A DNA stretch of 64,000 nt from Gonocerus acuteangulatus (lineage: Eukaryota > Arthropoda > Insecta > Hemiptera > Coreidae). Positions 45,215 through 57,008 of the stretch are shown one piece after another. The notes below the pieces were generated by a model. That model did not search any database, was not told the DNA's origin, and worked only from the letters and a program-made list of their open reading frames with translations. Where the stretch lies: NCBI GenBank assembly GCA_946811695.1, contig OX328126.1, positions 80,668,214 through 80,732,213 on the forward strand, read 5' to 3'. Within the stretch, counting starts at the first letter, position 1; every line of letters begins with the position of its first letter. Made by a program: the position numbers and the translations under genes.

Positions 45215-45555
45215 AGTAACAGACTGCCAGAGAAGAAGCAATTACAACATCCCGAATAATATGCAAGAACTCCTAGGCAATGATAGCCAGTACATCAACA
45301 CTTTACTGACTTACCTCAAGGATACAGGACTATACAACCTTACTTGATGAACGTCTGTAATGTTGACTAGTGAGATATTATATTTCCATCGATACTAAGC
45401 ACTATTTATAGGTGAACCCTACATCTAAAAAATTACATAACCACACACACTTCCAACACCAATAACCATGCTCATTTCCTAGAATAGCTAAGTTCAGAGG
45501 ATACTGTTCTTAGTGTTATCGCTGTTGAAGCGGGACACAATAAATAAATATTTTT
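45215..45555 (+). pseudogene. LINE ORF2 extreme C-terminus and 3' tail
   Basis: The plus strand encodes CQRRSNY, then IPNNMQELLGNDSQYI and LLTYLKDTGLYNLT followed by a stop. The pattern ..Y.IP....E.LG.D......L..YL......I is the usual end of Jockey-like LINE ORF2 proteins. An untranslated region follows, ending CAATAAATAAATA at about 45540-45555, consistent with a LINE 3' end. It is a strongly 5'-truncated insertion. Confidence 0.7.
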
Positions 45556-45610
45556 TTTTGTTTTGTATTTTAATAAAATATTCAAAAGCCGTAGCGTTAA
45601 TGCGGTCATA

Positions 45611-45867
45611 ATATCGTCGCTGCTATGTCAAACTATCGAATATTCAAAATCTCGTTTTTAGATTAGGGACTTTTGCTCTTGGATTGTGAACGATACGGCT
45701 TATCGCAAATTGTCACAGCTCTAACCCCTTTATAGAATAGCCTTTAATGCCTTAAATAAGGTATAGAATAAGACCATTTTTCAATATATTTGTCAAGGAT
45801 AGAATATGTTCGTTCCTATTTTTCTCCGATTTGCATATTCGATAGTTTGACATGGTAGGGACGATAT
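45611..45867. mobile_element. MITE family M2, uninterrupted copy
   Basis: Inverted ends ATATCGTCSCTRCYATGTCA and AACTATCGAATAT; 257 bp. At 45655 it carries the sequence CTCGTTTTTAGATT that is split by an H2 element in the 17-kb copy, so it is the empty-site reference. Confidence 0.9.
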
Positions 45868-46283
45868 GAACGCAGGGATCCAAATTCGGCTGTAGTTTCC
45901 TGATAAAGGTATCATGTATTGTATGTTAAGCCTGCGCAGAAGAAGATTGTGAGATATTAAGAAGAGTAATGTCCGACTCCTCGTGTTCACTGTGGGCTTT
46001 CATGTGTACTTAGTCATAAGGCACGCGGTGAATGCCAAGAGCGGACGTAAGACACGCGGTGGATGCAGAGTGTCGACAGGTTTCTCGTCCATGATTCCAG
46101 TAATGTCGACGATGATTTCGAGGAGTCGACACTCACCAACATCCATTCATTGGGACTATAGATCTTCAGAAAGCAGAAGCAGAAGTAAGTACTAGCATCC
46201 AGACTTCCAGATCATCTCCTTGTTTAACTGAACGGGCCTAAATAACATTTTATGGTAACCCGTTATGGGTCTAATTAAATATG
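45868..46283. other. No confident gene
   Basis: A plus-strand stretch at 46040-46160 has a protein-like frame (VDRFLVHDSSNVDDDFEEST), and GTAAGTAC lies at about 46183. I do not recognise it. It could be a decayed exon or transposon piece. Confidence 0.25.
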
Positions 46284-47138
46284 AATGGTCTCAGGGAATA
46301 AAGTGGAGCAAAACAACTTACGTACTTTACCATTATCTCCTGACACTTATGGATAGTGTATAGAAGTCACTATCTCATAGCCTTGGTCGTTTGAGACTTA
46401 AAAATATCTGGGTTTCTTTGAATCTCCGAAGATATCATGTTTTCTATGTAAAATTCTCTCTTAGGGGGCACCTACACTGGACCCGTTCCGATCCGATCCA
46501 ATAACCACCGACTGTCGGAAGAAAAACAAGCACTTGCATCTCAATGGAGGTGCCTACATTGGTGTCGACCCGACCCGATTCGATCCAATCTGATGGCCAC
46601 CGATTCTTGGCCATTCAAACATGTTTTTTTCTAGACCGATTTCGGACCGACGAAGCAAAATAGCGCCACCCCACATATCGTGTTTCAAAAAGGTCTACAG
46701 GTTCTAATTCTTAACCGATTTCAATGCATTTTTTTTTTTTATATCAAAGGAAATAACATTTAGAACAACTTTGTCAATTCAAAATTTTGTTTTTTTGTGC
46801 GTCTATAACCTTCCAATATTTATAACCTTCTAATGTTTATAACCTTCCAATTCTTATAACCTTCTTAGCTCCACGTTCAACCTAATCGAAGGTTTCTATG
46901 CTTATTAGGTGGTATTTCTTAACTTAATCACTCATTTTCACTTCACTACGAGGTCATTACTGACGAGCTGTGACTAAATCGGATCGGTTCGGGTCGAGAC
47001 CATTGTAGGCACTCACGTCGGCCGCTGTTGGCCGTTGTCGATCAAACGAAATCGGATCGGCAATTTAGGTGCAGCCTTAAAGAGCTGCTCTGAAAAGTTG
47101 CGATTTTGAACTTACCAAGTTATATTCCCTGAGACCAT
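46284..47138. mobile_element. MITE family M3, copy 2, split by a Harbinger-like element
   Basis: The ends AATGGTCTCAGGGAATA and its near complement GATGGTCTCAGGGAATA frame about 240 bp once the insert at 46464-47076 is removed. It is collinear with copy 1 (CTCATAGCCTTGG / CTCACAACCTTGA). Confidence 0.7.
46464..47076. mobile_element. PIF/Harbinger-like MITE with TTA target duplication
   Basis: The ends GGGGGCACCTACACTGG and the inverse of GGCTGCACCTAAATTGC are inverted repeats and continue as CCGATCCGATT-type repeats. TTA flanks both sides (46461-46463 and 47077-47079), the target size of PIF/Harbinger. Multiple sub-terminal copies of GATCCGAT / ATCGGATCGG could be transposase-binding repeats. 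It has no coding capacity. Confidence 0.75.
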
Positions 47139-47141
47139 CTA

Positions 47142-47147
<6 letters not shown>

Positions 47148-47192
<45 letters not shown>
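47148..47192. repeat. (TA)n microsatellite
   Basis: About 22 TA units. Confidence 0.97.
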
Positions 47193-47193
<1 letters not shown>

Positions 47194-47550
47194 CTGTAAA
47201 TGACACAAGAGGACATGAAAATGTTATATTCAATTTAAGCAATAACTGCTCTGAAAGGTTTTAATAATTGTAATACTTAAAATCATACTTGTTTTTAAAA
47301 AAATACACGATATCTGTGTACTAAATGTAAATGTGAATATTTGGATATTCCAGGTGGGCGATACTTGTACTTGTTGTAATTATCTTAATTGTATGGACTG
47401 TCAAGAGTCAGTAGTCAAGTATAGAAGTTCGCAATCAATTAGTATGTATTTAATAGTCAGGTTATAATAAAAGTTTATTTATATATATGTGTGTGTATTT
47501 GAAAGAAATATAATTTAGTATCATGTAATTAAATGGGTTTCGTAGAAGGA

Positions 47551-48067
47551 CGGTAAAACTGAAGGAGAGCGTCCCCAGCACCGATTGTTTTCAAATTTTG
47601 TACTAAAACGTATTTTGATGCACCAAACACGAATCCGGTAAAAAAAAAAAAAAAGTTCACCGCTATGAAGGTTATTAAAAATTACGTAAATGCCATATTA
47701 ATAATCTTGTATATTATGAAGAATATCTAGGACAACTTTTGGGCAGTCGTGCTATGCGTTTCCACTCGCTACGCTCGCTCAAGAAGATATCAAAACTCTA
47801 GTCAATCCAACTCGCTGTTATGGATAGAATTTCGATTTTATGGGGGTTATAAATAGTTTATCAACATTTCAAATGAGAGTTCTTTGTTTCCCAATGTTAG
47901 ATAACTGCGCTTGCGCATGTTTACAAATACTCTGTTTACGCCAACTTCAACCTCAATAACATTTTTTTTTTTAGCGGATTTGTATTTAGTGCATCAAAAT
48001 AAGTTATAGTGCAAAATTTGTAAAAAAAGAAATTCGGTGCTGAGGACGCTCTCCTTCAGTTTTACCG
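47551..48067. mobile_element. Element with about 130-bp terminal inverted repeats
   Basis: CGGTAAAACTGAAGGAGAGC and GTCC(C/T)CAGCACCGA are repeated inverted at the right end. The match continues through CAAATTTTG.ACTA.AAC and TATTTTGATGCAC. The interior is AT-rich and non-coding. No target duplication was identified. Confidence 0.88.
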
Positions 48068-49386
48068 ACTCAACCATGAGCCGAAGGTCTTATCTATTGT
48101 ATTGAACGCATAGTGCACTAGTAGACTGGTAAAAATAGGTTTTAGGAAATAAAGATTTGAGAATAGTCTCCAGCAGCAAAAAAGTGATGAGTTCCAGCGG
48201 GAAGGATTGCCTTAGCAAAACCTCTGCTCTAGAGTCTATCGAGCAAAGGCTTTCTAACCCTGATATTTCTCTGGTATCGACATATGTACTGGGCAAAGTG
48301 GGGCCAAACGCTGGAGTTTGGGAAAAACCTCTAGCTACTTAAATCTTTCTGATTTCATTATCGTTTTTGTGCATTTTTTTTTTTTTTATTTATTTTTTGT
48401 GCTGAGCCGAATGAGACCACTAGTTTGGACGATAAAGAGATTTGAAATTAGGAGAAACCTGAAAAACAGATTTCATTGAACTTAAAAACGTTATATTTTA
48501 GGTAATGGGTGAAGAGGTGTATAATTTCAAATGTAAATGAAAAACGTCCTGTTCCTTCACAAAAGGAACAGGACGTGAGTTCTTTTGAGAAGGAACAGGA
48601 AGTTTTTCATTTACCTCAAGATCTTCCTTCTCTGCCAGCAACCTCAAAGTTTTTGAATTTCAAATGTATTTTTGAGTGCTGAGTCAAATGTATTCACAAC
48701 CAATTATTACGAATGAATTTAAGAATTTCACACGAGATCGTAGATGGATACCACTGTTAAGGTTCAATTACTTGCTCGCACAAAATGTTCAACTACTCTC
48801 TGCAGAAATTAATAATGGAAAAGTCATTTTTCGTAAATTAATCACATCGCTAATTAATAACCTGATTGTATTAGGATGTGTGTATTAATACGGTCGAGTA
48901 CGGCTTTGAAAAATATAGGGTAGAAACACACATACAGCGGAGCGCAAGCATCAATTCTATGCAATCAATGGGACCGTGCACACAAACAGCGGAGCGCAGC
49001 GATTCACTTCGGAACAATCCTGTTTGTTTTTTCGAGCGTTTGGGAGCACACGATCCCACAGTAATGTTGGACATGGGGGAAATTATACCTTTTTGGAGAA
49101 AATAAACCTTAATTTTGGATTTCGATTGTATTGTTAGTACGAAATAAACCATTTTCAATTGAGCAAATTGAGTTTCAGCCATATTATTTCATTTGTTTTT
49201 ACATAAAACCAATGCAATAATAAGCATTAGTATTATATATGCCTGCATATAACCTGGTTATAATTGCTATGTCGAAAATAACCTTGGATTATTAAATTGG
49301 TCGTTCATGTTTGTCTCTTATTTCATTTTATAAATTGTTCTTTTTTCCAGTACACATTAAGGGTATTATAATAAACATAAAAAAAG
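48068..49386. other. Mostly unassigned sequence
   Basis: 48920-49010 has two CAGCGGAGCGCA.GC words that recur inverted at 52165-52205, so a repeat family is involved, but its ends are unclear. Open frames here show no domain. Confidence 0.35.
48544..48576. other. Perfect 14-bp-arm hairpin with a third arm
   Basis: ACGTCCTGTTCCTT, loop CACAA, then the exact complement. AAGGAACAGGAAGTTTTTC follows 15 bp later and can pair with the same left arm, so two alternative hairpins compete. Confidence 0.85.
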
Positions 49387-49675
49387 TCCGACTCGCAGGA
49401 ACTGCAGCATCTTAGCGCGGTTCCGTTCATGTCCCTAGTGCCATTTGATAAGCTTAGAAAAAAAATAAACTTATTTTTTTTTATATATCTTGTGAAAATT
49501 GTCAAAATCCTCTCGAACATCTCGAATAAAAGTGATATTAAGGCGTCAGGGACACCGACAGTAGCTAACTTTTACACAGAAGCGGAAATTACAGAATCTG
49601 GCTCTCATTCTAAAGCAAAGCTCTATAAACCAATACAAAATATGCCTAATAAAGCCTTTCTAGAGGATACAGAAG

Positions 49676-49931
49676 CATGGGCGTATATGAGGGGGGGGGC
49701 TGAGGGGACTGCAGCCCCTCCCGAAATTTTGAATTGATGATAAAAACTTCTCGTAAAACCCTTAAAAATAAATTAAATAAGATCACTTAGTTCATAAAAC
49801 ATATTTTATTTTACGTGTAATAGCGTTTTAGTTGTCTAAAACTATTCCAAGCTCTAAATATTTAGTATTCCATACCCTGGAAATGGTCTCAGCCCCCCCC
49901 CCCCCCGAAATTGTTTTTATATACGCCCATG
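49676..49931. mobile_element. hAT MITE with TACAGAAG target duplication
   Basis: The ends CATGGGCGTATAT and its complement are followed by G-rich/C-rich tracts and GGCTGAG. TACAGAAG flanks at 49668-49675 and 49932-49939 (8 bp). The same insertion is present at the same place in the second long H1 copy. Confidence 0.9.
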
Positions 49932-51033
49932 TACAGAAGGATCAAGAAGAAGTACACAAGATTGAGTAGAATACCCAGCCTAATATATCCTATATAGAAT
50001 AATATGTTGAATAAAACCTATCTAGTAAATACACAAGGACAAATAAAAGTCTTGACGAATAACAAATCAAGAAAAAAAACTTTATTTAACAAAATAAAAC
50101 AAAGTTTAGTTGCCCAACTACAATAGAATAATATACCTAATTAAGTCTATGGAGTAGACACAAATGGACCAAAAACAAGTCTTGTGGAATATTGTTTTTT
50201 TTTTTTCTAATTAAATAGTTTTTATCAATATTTAGTATATAACCTTTGTTGAAAACTATTGATTGCTAATTGATGAATCGGTTTACAACTAAGTAGTCTT
50301 TATCAATATTTAGTATATAACCTTATGTTTGGATCTGAGTTTTTGGGGTGCTCTCCGCCTAGGCTTTGTATTTGTGTCGGCAGATACCTGGGGTATATTT
50401 ACAGCTCTTGAGGATTAACTCTTAGCAGGTAAATTTCCTGGGGCCCCCTGGTTTCTACGGGCATTGAACTTTAGGAGGATTGGATTTAGGACTTAATATA
50501 CGTATGTAGACTAAATCATAGCAAGAAGTAATCCTCCGTCGTCGGTTCTTAATTATGTAGACTCGCTAATGTTATCCAATCTTAGATACATCGTATTTAA
50601 AATCCACAGCAAAAACACGACATTTCATCAGAATCCCCTGCTGAATAAAACTTATATAGAATAATATGCAAAATAAAGCCTATCTAGTGGATAAAAATAG
50701 AGGAAAAAAGCCGTTCGTGGTGGTAGAAAATCTTAAACGTATTTCGCTCAGAAATCTCCGAAATATTGTCACTAATTTTACGTATCCTGTTTTATAGCCA
50801 AATAGATTAATATTCTATAATCAATAAGAAAAATCTACTAACAATAAAAAACTATGGGTAACAGATGAAAATAGGGAATACCAAGAGTAATTCTAAAGAA
50901 CGAAATCAACACCAGTACTGTCACATCTAGATATTCATACGGCATCTTCGAATTCTAACAAACAAAATATTGATTCTAATTATACGTATCCTGTTTCATT
51001 GACAAATACATTTGACTACTATAAGCAATTAAA

Positions 51034-51136
51034 AACACTAGGGAATATGCCAAAGAACTCGGAGTAGGAGCCTCGACAGTTTCAAGACATTTGAAGGAAA
51101 TCGACAAATCCAAAACTGACATTTCATACGGTATTT
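51034..51136 (+). pseudogene. Captured mariner transposase fragment
   Basis: It encodes TREYAKELGVGASTVSRHLK and EIDKSKTDISYG, the second helix-turn-helix of mariner transposase and the linker after it. It lies inside a non-autonomous rolling-circle-like element. It repairs, in reading, the part where the 30.1-kb relic breaks off, so it comes from a related but separate copy. Confidence 0.8.
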
Positions 51137-51722
51137 CTCCGATTGACATCGCCTAATCAAAACTTTTATTAGAACCTTTTTTGTAGAGCATTTAGTAAGC
51201 TTTCTAATGGTATTCTTCCGTTTCCCAAATTCTCAACCTTTTTCGAGATATTAAGAAAAGTATACAAAGTTACCAAAACTTTTTTATGCCTGTTAATAAA
51301 ATATTTTATTCTAACCCTTCCTTAACTCCAAACGCAACCAAAATTTCAACATATTAGTTTTAATGAATGTAGAACATGCAGTAAATGTTTCAACTGAATC
51401 CCTTGATTCTAAGTACCCAAACCAAAAACGGTATTCAAAAACTATTTTTCCAATTTTCTCAACAACGGTTAAAGCTATCGCCTTGAAAATGGTTTCATTC
51501 GTTTTTCTAGCCCAAGAAGCCTATAAAACGAGTACTTACAAGCTTATGAACTCAAAAACGTAAGCGTTACGATTTTTTCTGCGCGAATTTCGCCCCAAAC
51601 GCCATCTTCCAGTGGGCGGATTTTGCTGGTTAACGAACTTGACCTTTCAAATTGGACGACAGATTTTTGTACCAAATTTCATCAAAATCGGACCATTCGT
51701 CTTCTATTTAGAGAGCGAACAG

Positions 51723-51787
<65 letters not shown>

Positions 51788-51945
51788 TATACATATATAT
51801 ATATATACAAATTTGAACCACCGTTATTTTCGGTTTCTAGGGGTTCTGAAACGCAAAATTTTCTAGTCGGCACTTCCGGATTGTTTCATTGTATCAACCT
51901 TATAAGTGGGGTTCCTCCCTATGGGGGAGGGAGGAACCGCGCTAA

Positions 51946-52574
51946 AAGGTTTTTAAAGAATCAGCTTTTTTTATATCGAGCAGAAATTAATGCTATTTGA
52001 TTGGATTCGCAAACCGCTCATATTTGACCTAAAAAATACCATTTGACACTATTTTAGGAGTATATTGTCTTATTTACTATATCGTCAGATCTGGTCTCAA
52101 GTTGCCTATTCATTAGATATTTTATTTTTAGTGCTCATATCTAAAAAGTGCACTCCATTGTGCGCTCCAAAGCTTGCCGCTGCGCTCCGCTCCTCTCCGC
52201 TGTTTGTGTGTTTCTATCCATAGGGTAGAAAATCCAATACATGTTACATTTAGGTAAAACTAAGCGAAGAATAGAGCTAAGTATCGCTTTTTTTCTACTC
52301 CAAATAAATTGAGTTTCATTACAAATATCTTCATAGTCTGTATGTGCCAAGTTCATGGTAAATTTAGGAAAACCTAACGTATTTACAAGAGACTTTCTGG
52401 GTAAAACCAACTTTTGAGCAATATAAGTGGTATCAAAAAGTTCTTTTATATTTTAACGGTCAATAAAAAGATGCTGGATGAGAACTAGTAATAAAATGAA
52501 AATAAATATTAGAGCATAATTATACAAGTAATTAGTTATAAAAAATGTTAGTTCAAACGCATTTGTTTTTTTTG
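51946..52574. other. Unassigned sequence
   Basis: 52140-52225 holds a CAGCGGAG-type repeat in inverse orientation to 48.93-49.01 kb. No gene is supported. Confidence 0.35.
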
Positions 52575-52619
52575 GGTCCTCCCCGCGAGGGGGGGGGAGG
52601 TTCCCTCGCGGGGAGGACC
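52575..52619. other. GC-rich perfect hairpin with 17-bp arms
   Basis: GGTCCTCCCCGCGAGGG, an 11-nt G-rich loop, then the exact complement. It is similar in style to the H1 3' hairpin (GGTTCCTCCC), but no CTAA follows and no body is recognised. It may mark a third rolling-circle-like family. Confidence 0.8.
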
Positions 52620-53626
52620 TACCACCATAGGATCTACATGAGACTAGGAGCTACATTTAATAAACAGAGACCTTGAAGACAATGGAAATTCTACATTCAG
52701 CCCTATATACACACACATCACAGTATTAACAGAGTCTCCGCTAAATTACCAGATTATAAAATTGCCATTCCCAATGATAAAAATTATAGCTCAAATTAGA
52801 ACTTACATTTGAAACAAATACATTTGAAAAAATATTTTTCATATTCTTCTGCTATGTAAACTTTATAAAAAAAATATAAATAATTTTTGGACATTGATCT
52901 GGCCAAATTATAGTGAGCTAGATGTCCTTCAGCTTTTCAACTCCAAATACCAATTTACATATCGTTCAGTGCCAACTCAAAAACATACAATTTTATCGAA
53001 ATCGAAAACAATGAAGTAGTATTTTAGAGTATCAATAACTCGTGATACAAATGATATGAACCCTCAGAACAATCAACAATTGATTAAAACTACCTCTTCT
53101 ACTGTTCCTGCTTCCTCTGTTCGCCATTTGAACTACCTACGGAAAAATGACACATAATGAAATCTTGCGGCCACCGGCTGAGATACCTTTATGTCATTTT
53201 TCCTGTTGTCCATGAGCGATATATTACCATCTATCATTTTTGGCCACGAGCATTAAAACCAGAAGTACATTTTTGAATAATATATTGTAGTTTTAAAAAT
53301 AGAAAACTAAATAAATAAGTACTTTTTTCCTATTCATAATTATTTCTTAATATTTTTTGTTATTATAATCTTTAACTTATGCACATGTAATTAGTCTATT
53401 GTATTTATAAATACATATTGTATTACATAGATCCTGGCAGGAGGATTATTAGTAGAATGTAATGTAGAATGAGGTCCTAGGATCCAATATTGTGTAGGTA
53501 ATTTACTATTGGATCTATGTACTAAGCAACCCTCATTTAGCAATTCAATTAAACTGTATGTCATGATCAGGTGACTGACGTCGCTCATGCAGTCTGTATG
53601 TTAATGACTCTAAGAGTTGTATTACA
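52620..53626. other. No recognisable gene or element
   Basis: AT-rich unique sequence without a coding or repeat signal. Confidence 0.35.
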
Positions 53627-53878
53627 TATCGATGGCTTAGAATGAAAACCTCGTATCTAAAAAAAAACTTTAATAACTTCTATACGTTATTAAATGGATA
53701 AGATTCTATTTGACAATCCTTGAGTGTCAAAGAAACTCTATCTTACTCGTCCTGGACTATATCGCCGAAGAAACAAACCTTGGGGGCTTCTCAGTAACCA
53801 TAATAGCCACCTATTTAGGTATAAAAGTTAATTAATTTTATTTTTGAGATACAAGGTTTTCATTCTAGGCCATCGATA
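53627..53878. mobile_element. MITE with about 45-bp inverted ends and TA edges
   Basis: TATCGATGGCTTAGAATGAA, continuing AACCTCGTATCT, is repeated inverted at the right end with two to three mismatches. It is 252 bp and non-coding. The TATCGA start is like that of the other TA-flanked MITEs here. Confidence 0.85.
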
Positions 53879-54356
53879 TTACACATTGCCTCTGTCCATC
53901 TTTCGCCATCAAGAAACTATATGTAAGTCGGACAATCCTTAAGCAGGATCAAATATCTTTACACATGACAGTCTTTAAACAAGACAGCAGCCTCAATTTT
54001 GGTTATTTCGCCTCGACATTGGGCATAAAACATTCAAAGGAAAAAATTAGGCGAGTAACCCAAGGTTTTTTCACTTTCCCCTTTCTTAGAACCCGCAACT
54101 TCTTCAGTAATTTGCTCCTACTTGCTACGTTTAAAAATATATTTCTTTGCATTTTTTTTTTATTACAGAACAAGAGAGACTTTTTAGGAAACAAATGTGA
54201 AAAAATAGTTTTGAGCACTAATATTAACAAACATATCGTTTCTCAGATCTCTGAGCTTTTCAACTAAACGTTTAATAGTAAAATTTGCACATTGCTTATA
54301 ATACAGCCTATTTTAGTTTACTGTACAATAAATGTATACGTATCCAAAATCACAGG

Positions 54357-54423
<67 letters not shown>

Positions 54424-54655
54424 CTTTAGAAAAAAAGGTGTTTAATGTAGTACAACTCCAATTTTTTTTGCTTGAACACACTTTCTTTTAACGTGTCAAT
54501 ACATTTTTGAAATCAGCATTAAATTTTCTTTAAAGCTAATGCACATCCAATGTTCAAAAGTATCTCATTCAAACAGCAATATCAATTCAAAACATATAAA
54601 TTAGTAAAAGCTTCTGGTTAGCGAAAATTATTCGAAAATTATTACACATCCAAAG
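53879..54655. other. Unassigned sequence with (TA)n at 54360-54420
   Basis: A 100-codon plus-strand frame (53965-54267) overlaps a similar-sized minus-strand frame, and neither is recognisable. The (TA)n tract has about 30 units. Confidence 0.4.
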
Positions 54656-54914
54656 AAGATTCTGTAGGCTGCCGAATCTCACAAAAGTTGTAACATTTAA
54701 TCAGCTTTCCGATGGTATACTCAGAATTGATTTTATCTCTCAATTTCATAATGTACTTGGAATTTTAGAGTGAAAAACATCAAATAAATAAAAGTAGTAT
54801 TATGTTTATTTTTTGTGATATCATCAGAAATAAATTAAAATTATTCTTGATGAAATTGATATTTAATGATTATAAAGTTCAATGCCTCTGGTACTGTTTC
54901 ATCCCCCTATTCAG
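54656..54914. repeat. 259-bp direct repeat, left copy
   Basis: It runs from AAGATTCTGTAGGCTGCCGA to CTATTCAG and matches 61609-61867 with only two visible mismatches. It abuts the 5' end of the H1 array exactly. Confidence 0.97.
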
Positions 54915-55202
54915 TCCGACTCGCAGGAACTGCATCATCTTAGCGCGGTTCCGTTCATCTCCTTAGTGTCATTTGATAAGCTTAGAAAAGAAATAAACTT
55001 ATTTTTTTTATATATCTCGTGAAAATTGTCAAAATCCTCTCGAACATCTCGAATAAAAGTGACTTTAAGGCGTCAGGGAGACCGACAGTAGCTAACTTAT
55101 ACACAGAAGCGGAAATTACACAATCCGGCTCTCATTCTAAAGCAAAGCTCTATAAATCAATACAAAATATGCCTAATCAAGCCTTTCTAGTGGATACAGA
55201 AG

Positions 55203-55475
55203 CATAGGCGTATATGAGGGGGGGGGCTGAGGGGGCTGCAGCCCCTCCCGAAATTTTGTATTGATGATAAAAACTTGTCGTAAAACCCTTAAAAATAAAT
55301 TAAATAAGATCACTTAGTTCATAAAACATATTTTATTTTACGTTTAATAGCGTTTTAGTTGCCTAAAACTATTCCAAGCTCTAAATATTTAGTATTCCAT
55401 ACCCTGGAAATGGTCTCAGCCCCCCCCCGAAATTTTCCCAGCCCCACCCGAAATTGTTTTCTATATACGCCCATG
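55203..55475. mobile_element. hAT MITE, same insertion as at 49676
   Basis: The ends CATAGGCGTATAT and the inverse of CATGGGCGTATATAG are flanked by TACAGAAG on both sides. The internal C-rich end is duplicated (two CCCGAAATT blocks), which makes it 17 bp longer than the other copy. Confidence 0.9.
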
Positions 55476-56899
55476 TACAGAAGGATCAAGAAGAAGTACA
55501 AGAAAGATTGAGTAGAATACCCTGCCTAATAAAGCCTATATAGAATAACATGACGAATAAAGCCTATCTAGTAGATACAGAAGGACAAATAACAAGTCAT
55601 GACGAATAACGAGTCAATATATAGAATAATATACCTAATTAAGTCTATGGAGTAGATACAAATGGACCAAAAAAAAAAAAGTCTTAAGGAATCTTGTTTT
55701 TTTTTTTTCTACTTAAATACTTTTTATCAATATTTAGTATATAACCTGTGTTGAAAACTATTGATTGCTAATTGATGAATCGGGTTACAACTAAGTAGTC
55801 TTAATAAATATTTAGTATATAACCTATGTTTGGATCTGTGTTTTTGGGGTGCTAGGCTTTGTATTTGTGTCGGCAGATACCTGGAGTATATGGTATTTAC
55901 AGCTCTTGAGGATTAACTCTCAGCAGGTACACTTCCTGCGGACCTTCTGTTTGTACTGAACCGACTCTCAATTCGCTCATAGTATGTAACCGTTGTGAAG
56001 TTTATTTTTTGGATTTAGGACTTAATATACATATGTAGACTAAATCATAGCAAGAAGTCAACCTCCGTCGTCGGTTCTTAACTATGTAGACTCGCTAATG
56101 TTACCCAATCTTAGACACATCGTAATTAAAATCCACAGCAAAAACACGACATTTCATCAGAAGCCCCTGCTAAATAAAACATATATAGAATAATATGCCA
56201 AATAAAGCCTATCTAGTGGATAAAAATAGAGGAAAAACGCCGTTCGTGGTGGTAGAAAACCTTAAAGGCATTTCGCTCAGAAATCTCCGAAATATTGTTA
56301 CTAATTTTACGTATCCTGTTTTATAGCCAAATAGATTTATATTCTATAATCAATAAGAAAAAAGTAATAACAATAAAAAACAATGGGCAACAGATGAAAA
56401 TAGGGAATACCTAGAACAATTCAATACCAGTACTGCAATCTAGATATTCATACGGCATCTTCGAATTCTAACAAACAAAATATTGATTCTAATTATACGT
56501 ATCCTGTTTACTGACAAATACATTTGACTGCTATAAGCAAGTACAAAAACAACGAGAAGTGAAAACAAAAACTGCTGGAAACACAAATAGATCCGTTTAA
56601 ATAAACGAAAATAACTAACTAAGTTTTAAGCACTTATTTCTCCTAATGTGACGATCCCATCAAACATTTCTTCAAAACATTTTTTGTTGAGAATTCAGTA
56701 AGCTTTCGAACTGTTATATTTCACTTGCCACGATTTCCTAACCGTTTTCAAGATATTAAGGAAAATATACGAAGGGGGCCTAATAGATATTCATACGGCA
56801 TCTGAGAATCCCAAGATTCCGCAAAAATAAAATATCGTTTCTAATTATACGTATCCTGTTTTATTGGCAAATACATTTGACTACTATAAGCAATTGAAA

Positions 56900-57008
56900 A
56901 CACTAGGGAATATGCCAAAGAACTCGGAGTAGGAGCCTCGACAGTTTCAAGACATTTGAAGGAAATCGGCAAATGCAAAACTGACATTTCATACGGTACA
57001 GCCTGATA
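56900..57008 (+). pseudogene. Captured mariner transposase fragment, second copy
   Basis: It is nearly identical to 51034-51136, encodes the same TREYAKELGVGASTVSRHLK stretch, and extends through TACGGTACAGCCTGAT. That last part also follows the 30.1-kb mariner relic. Confidence 0.8.

Larger units (their letters stand above)
49387..51945 (+). mobile_element. Long H1 element with both ends (2.56 kb)
   Basis: It starts TCCGACTCGCAGGAACTGC and TTAGCGCGGTTCC, and ends with the GGTTCCTCCC hairpin and CCGCGCTAA. It contains a hAT MITE (49676-49931), a captured mariner piece (51034-51136) and (TA)n (51728-51778). 49387-51030 is collinear with 54915-56890 at high identity, so this long sub-family has spread as a unit. 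No Rep/helicase frame was found. Confidence 0.9.

Noticed and set aside
53965..54267. 100-codon plus-strand frame
   Set aside because: A comparable frame overlaps on the other strand, composition is low-complexity (F, L, N, K), and no motif is seen.
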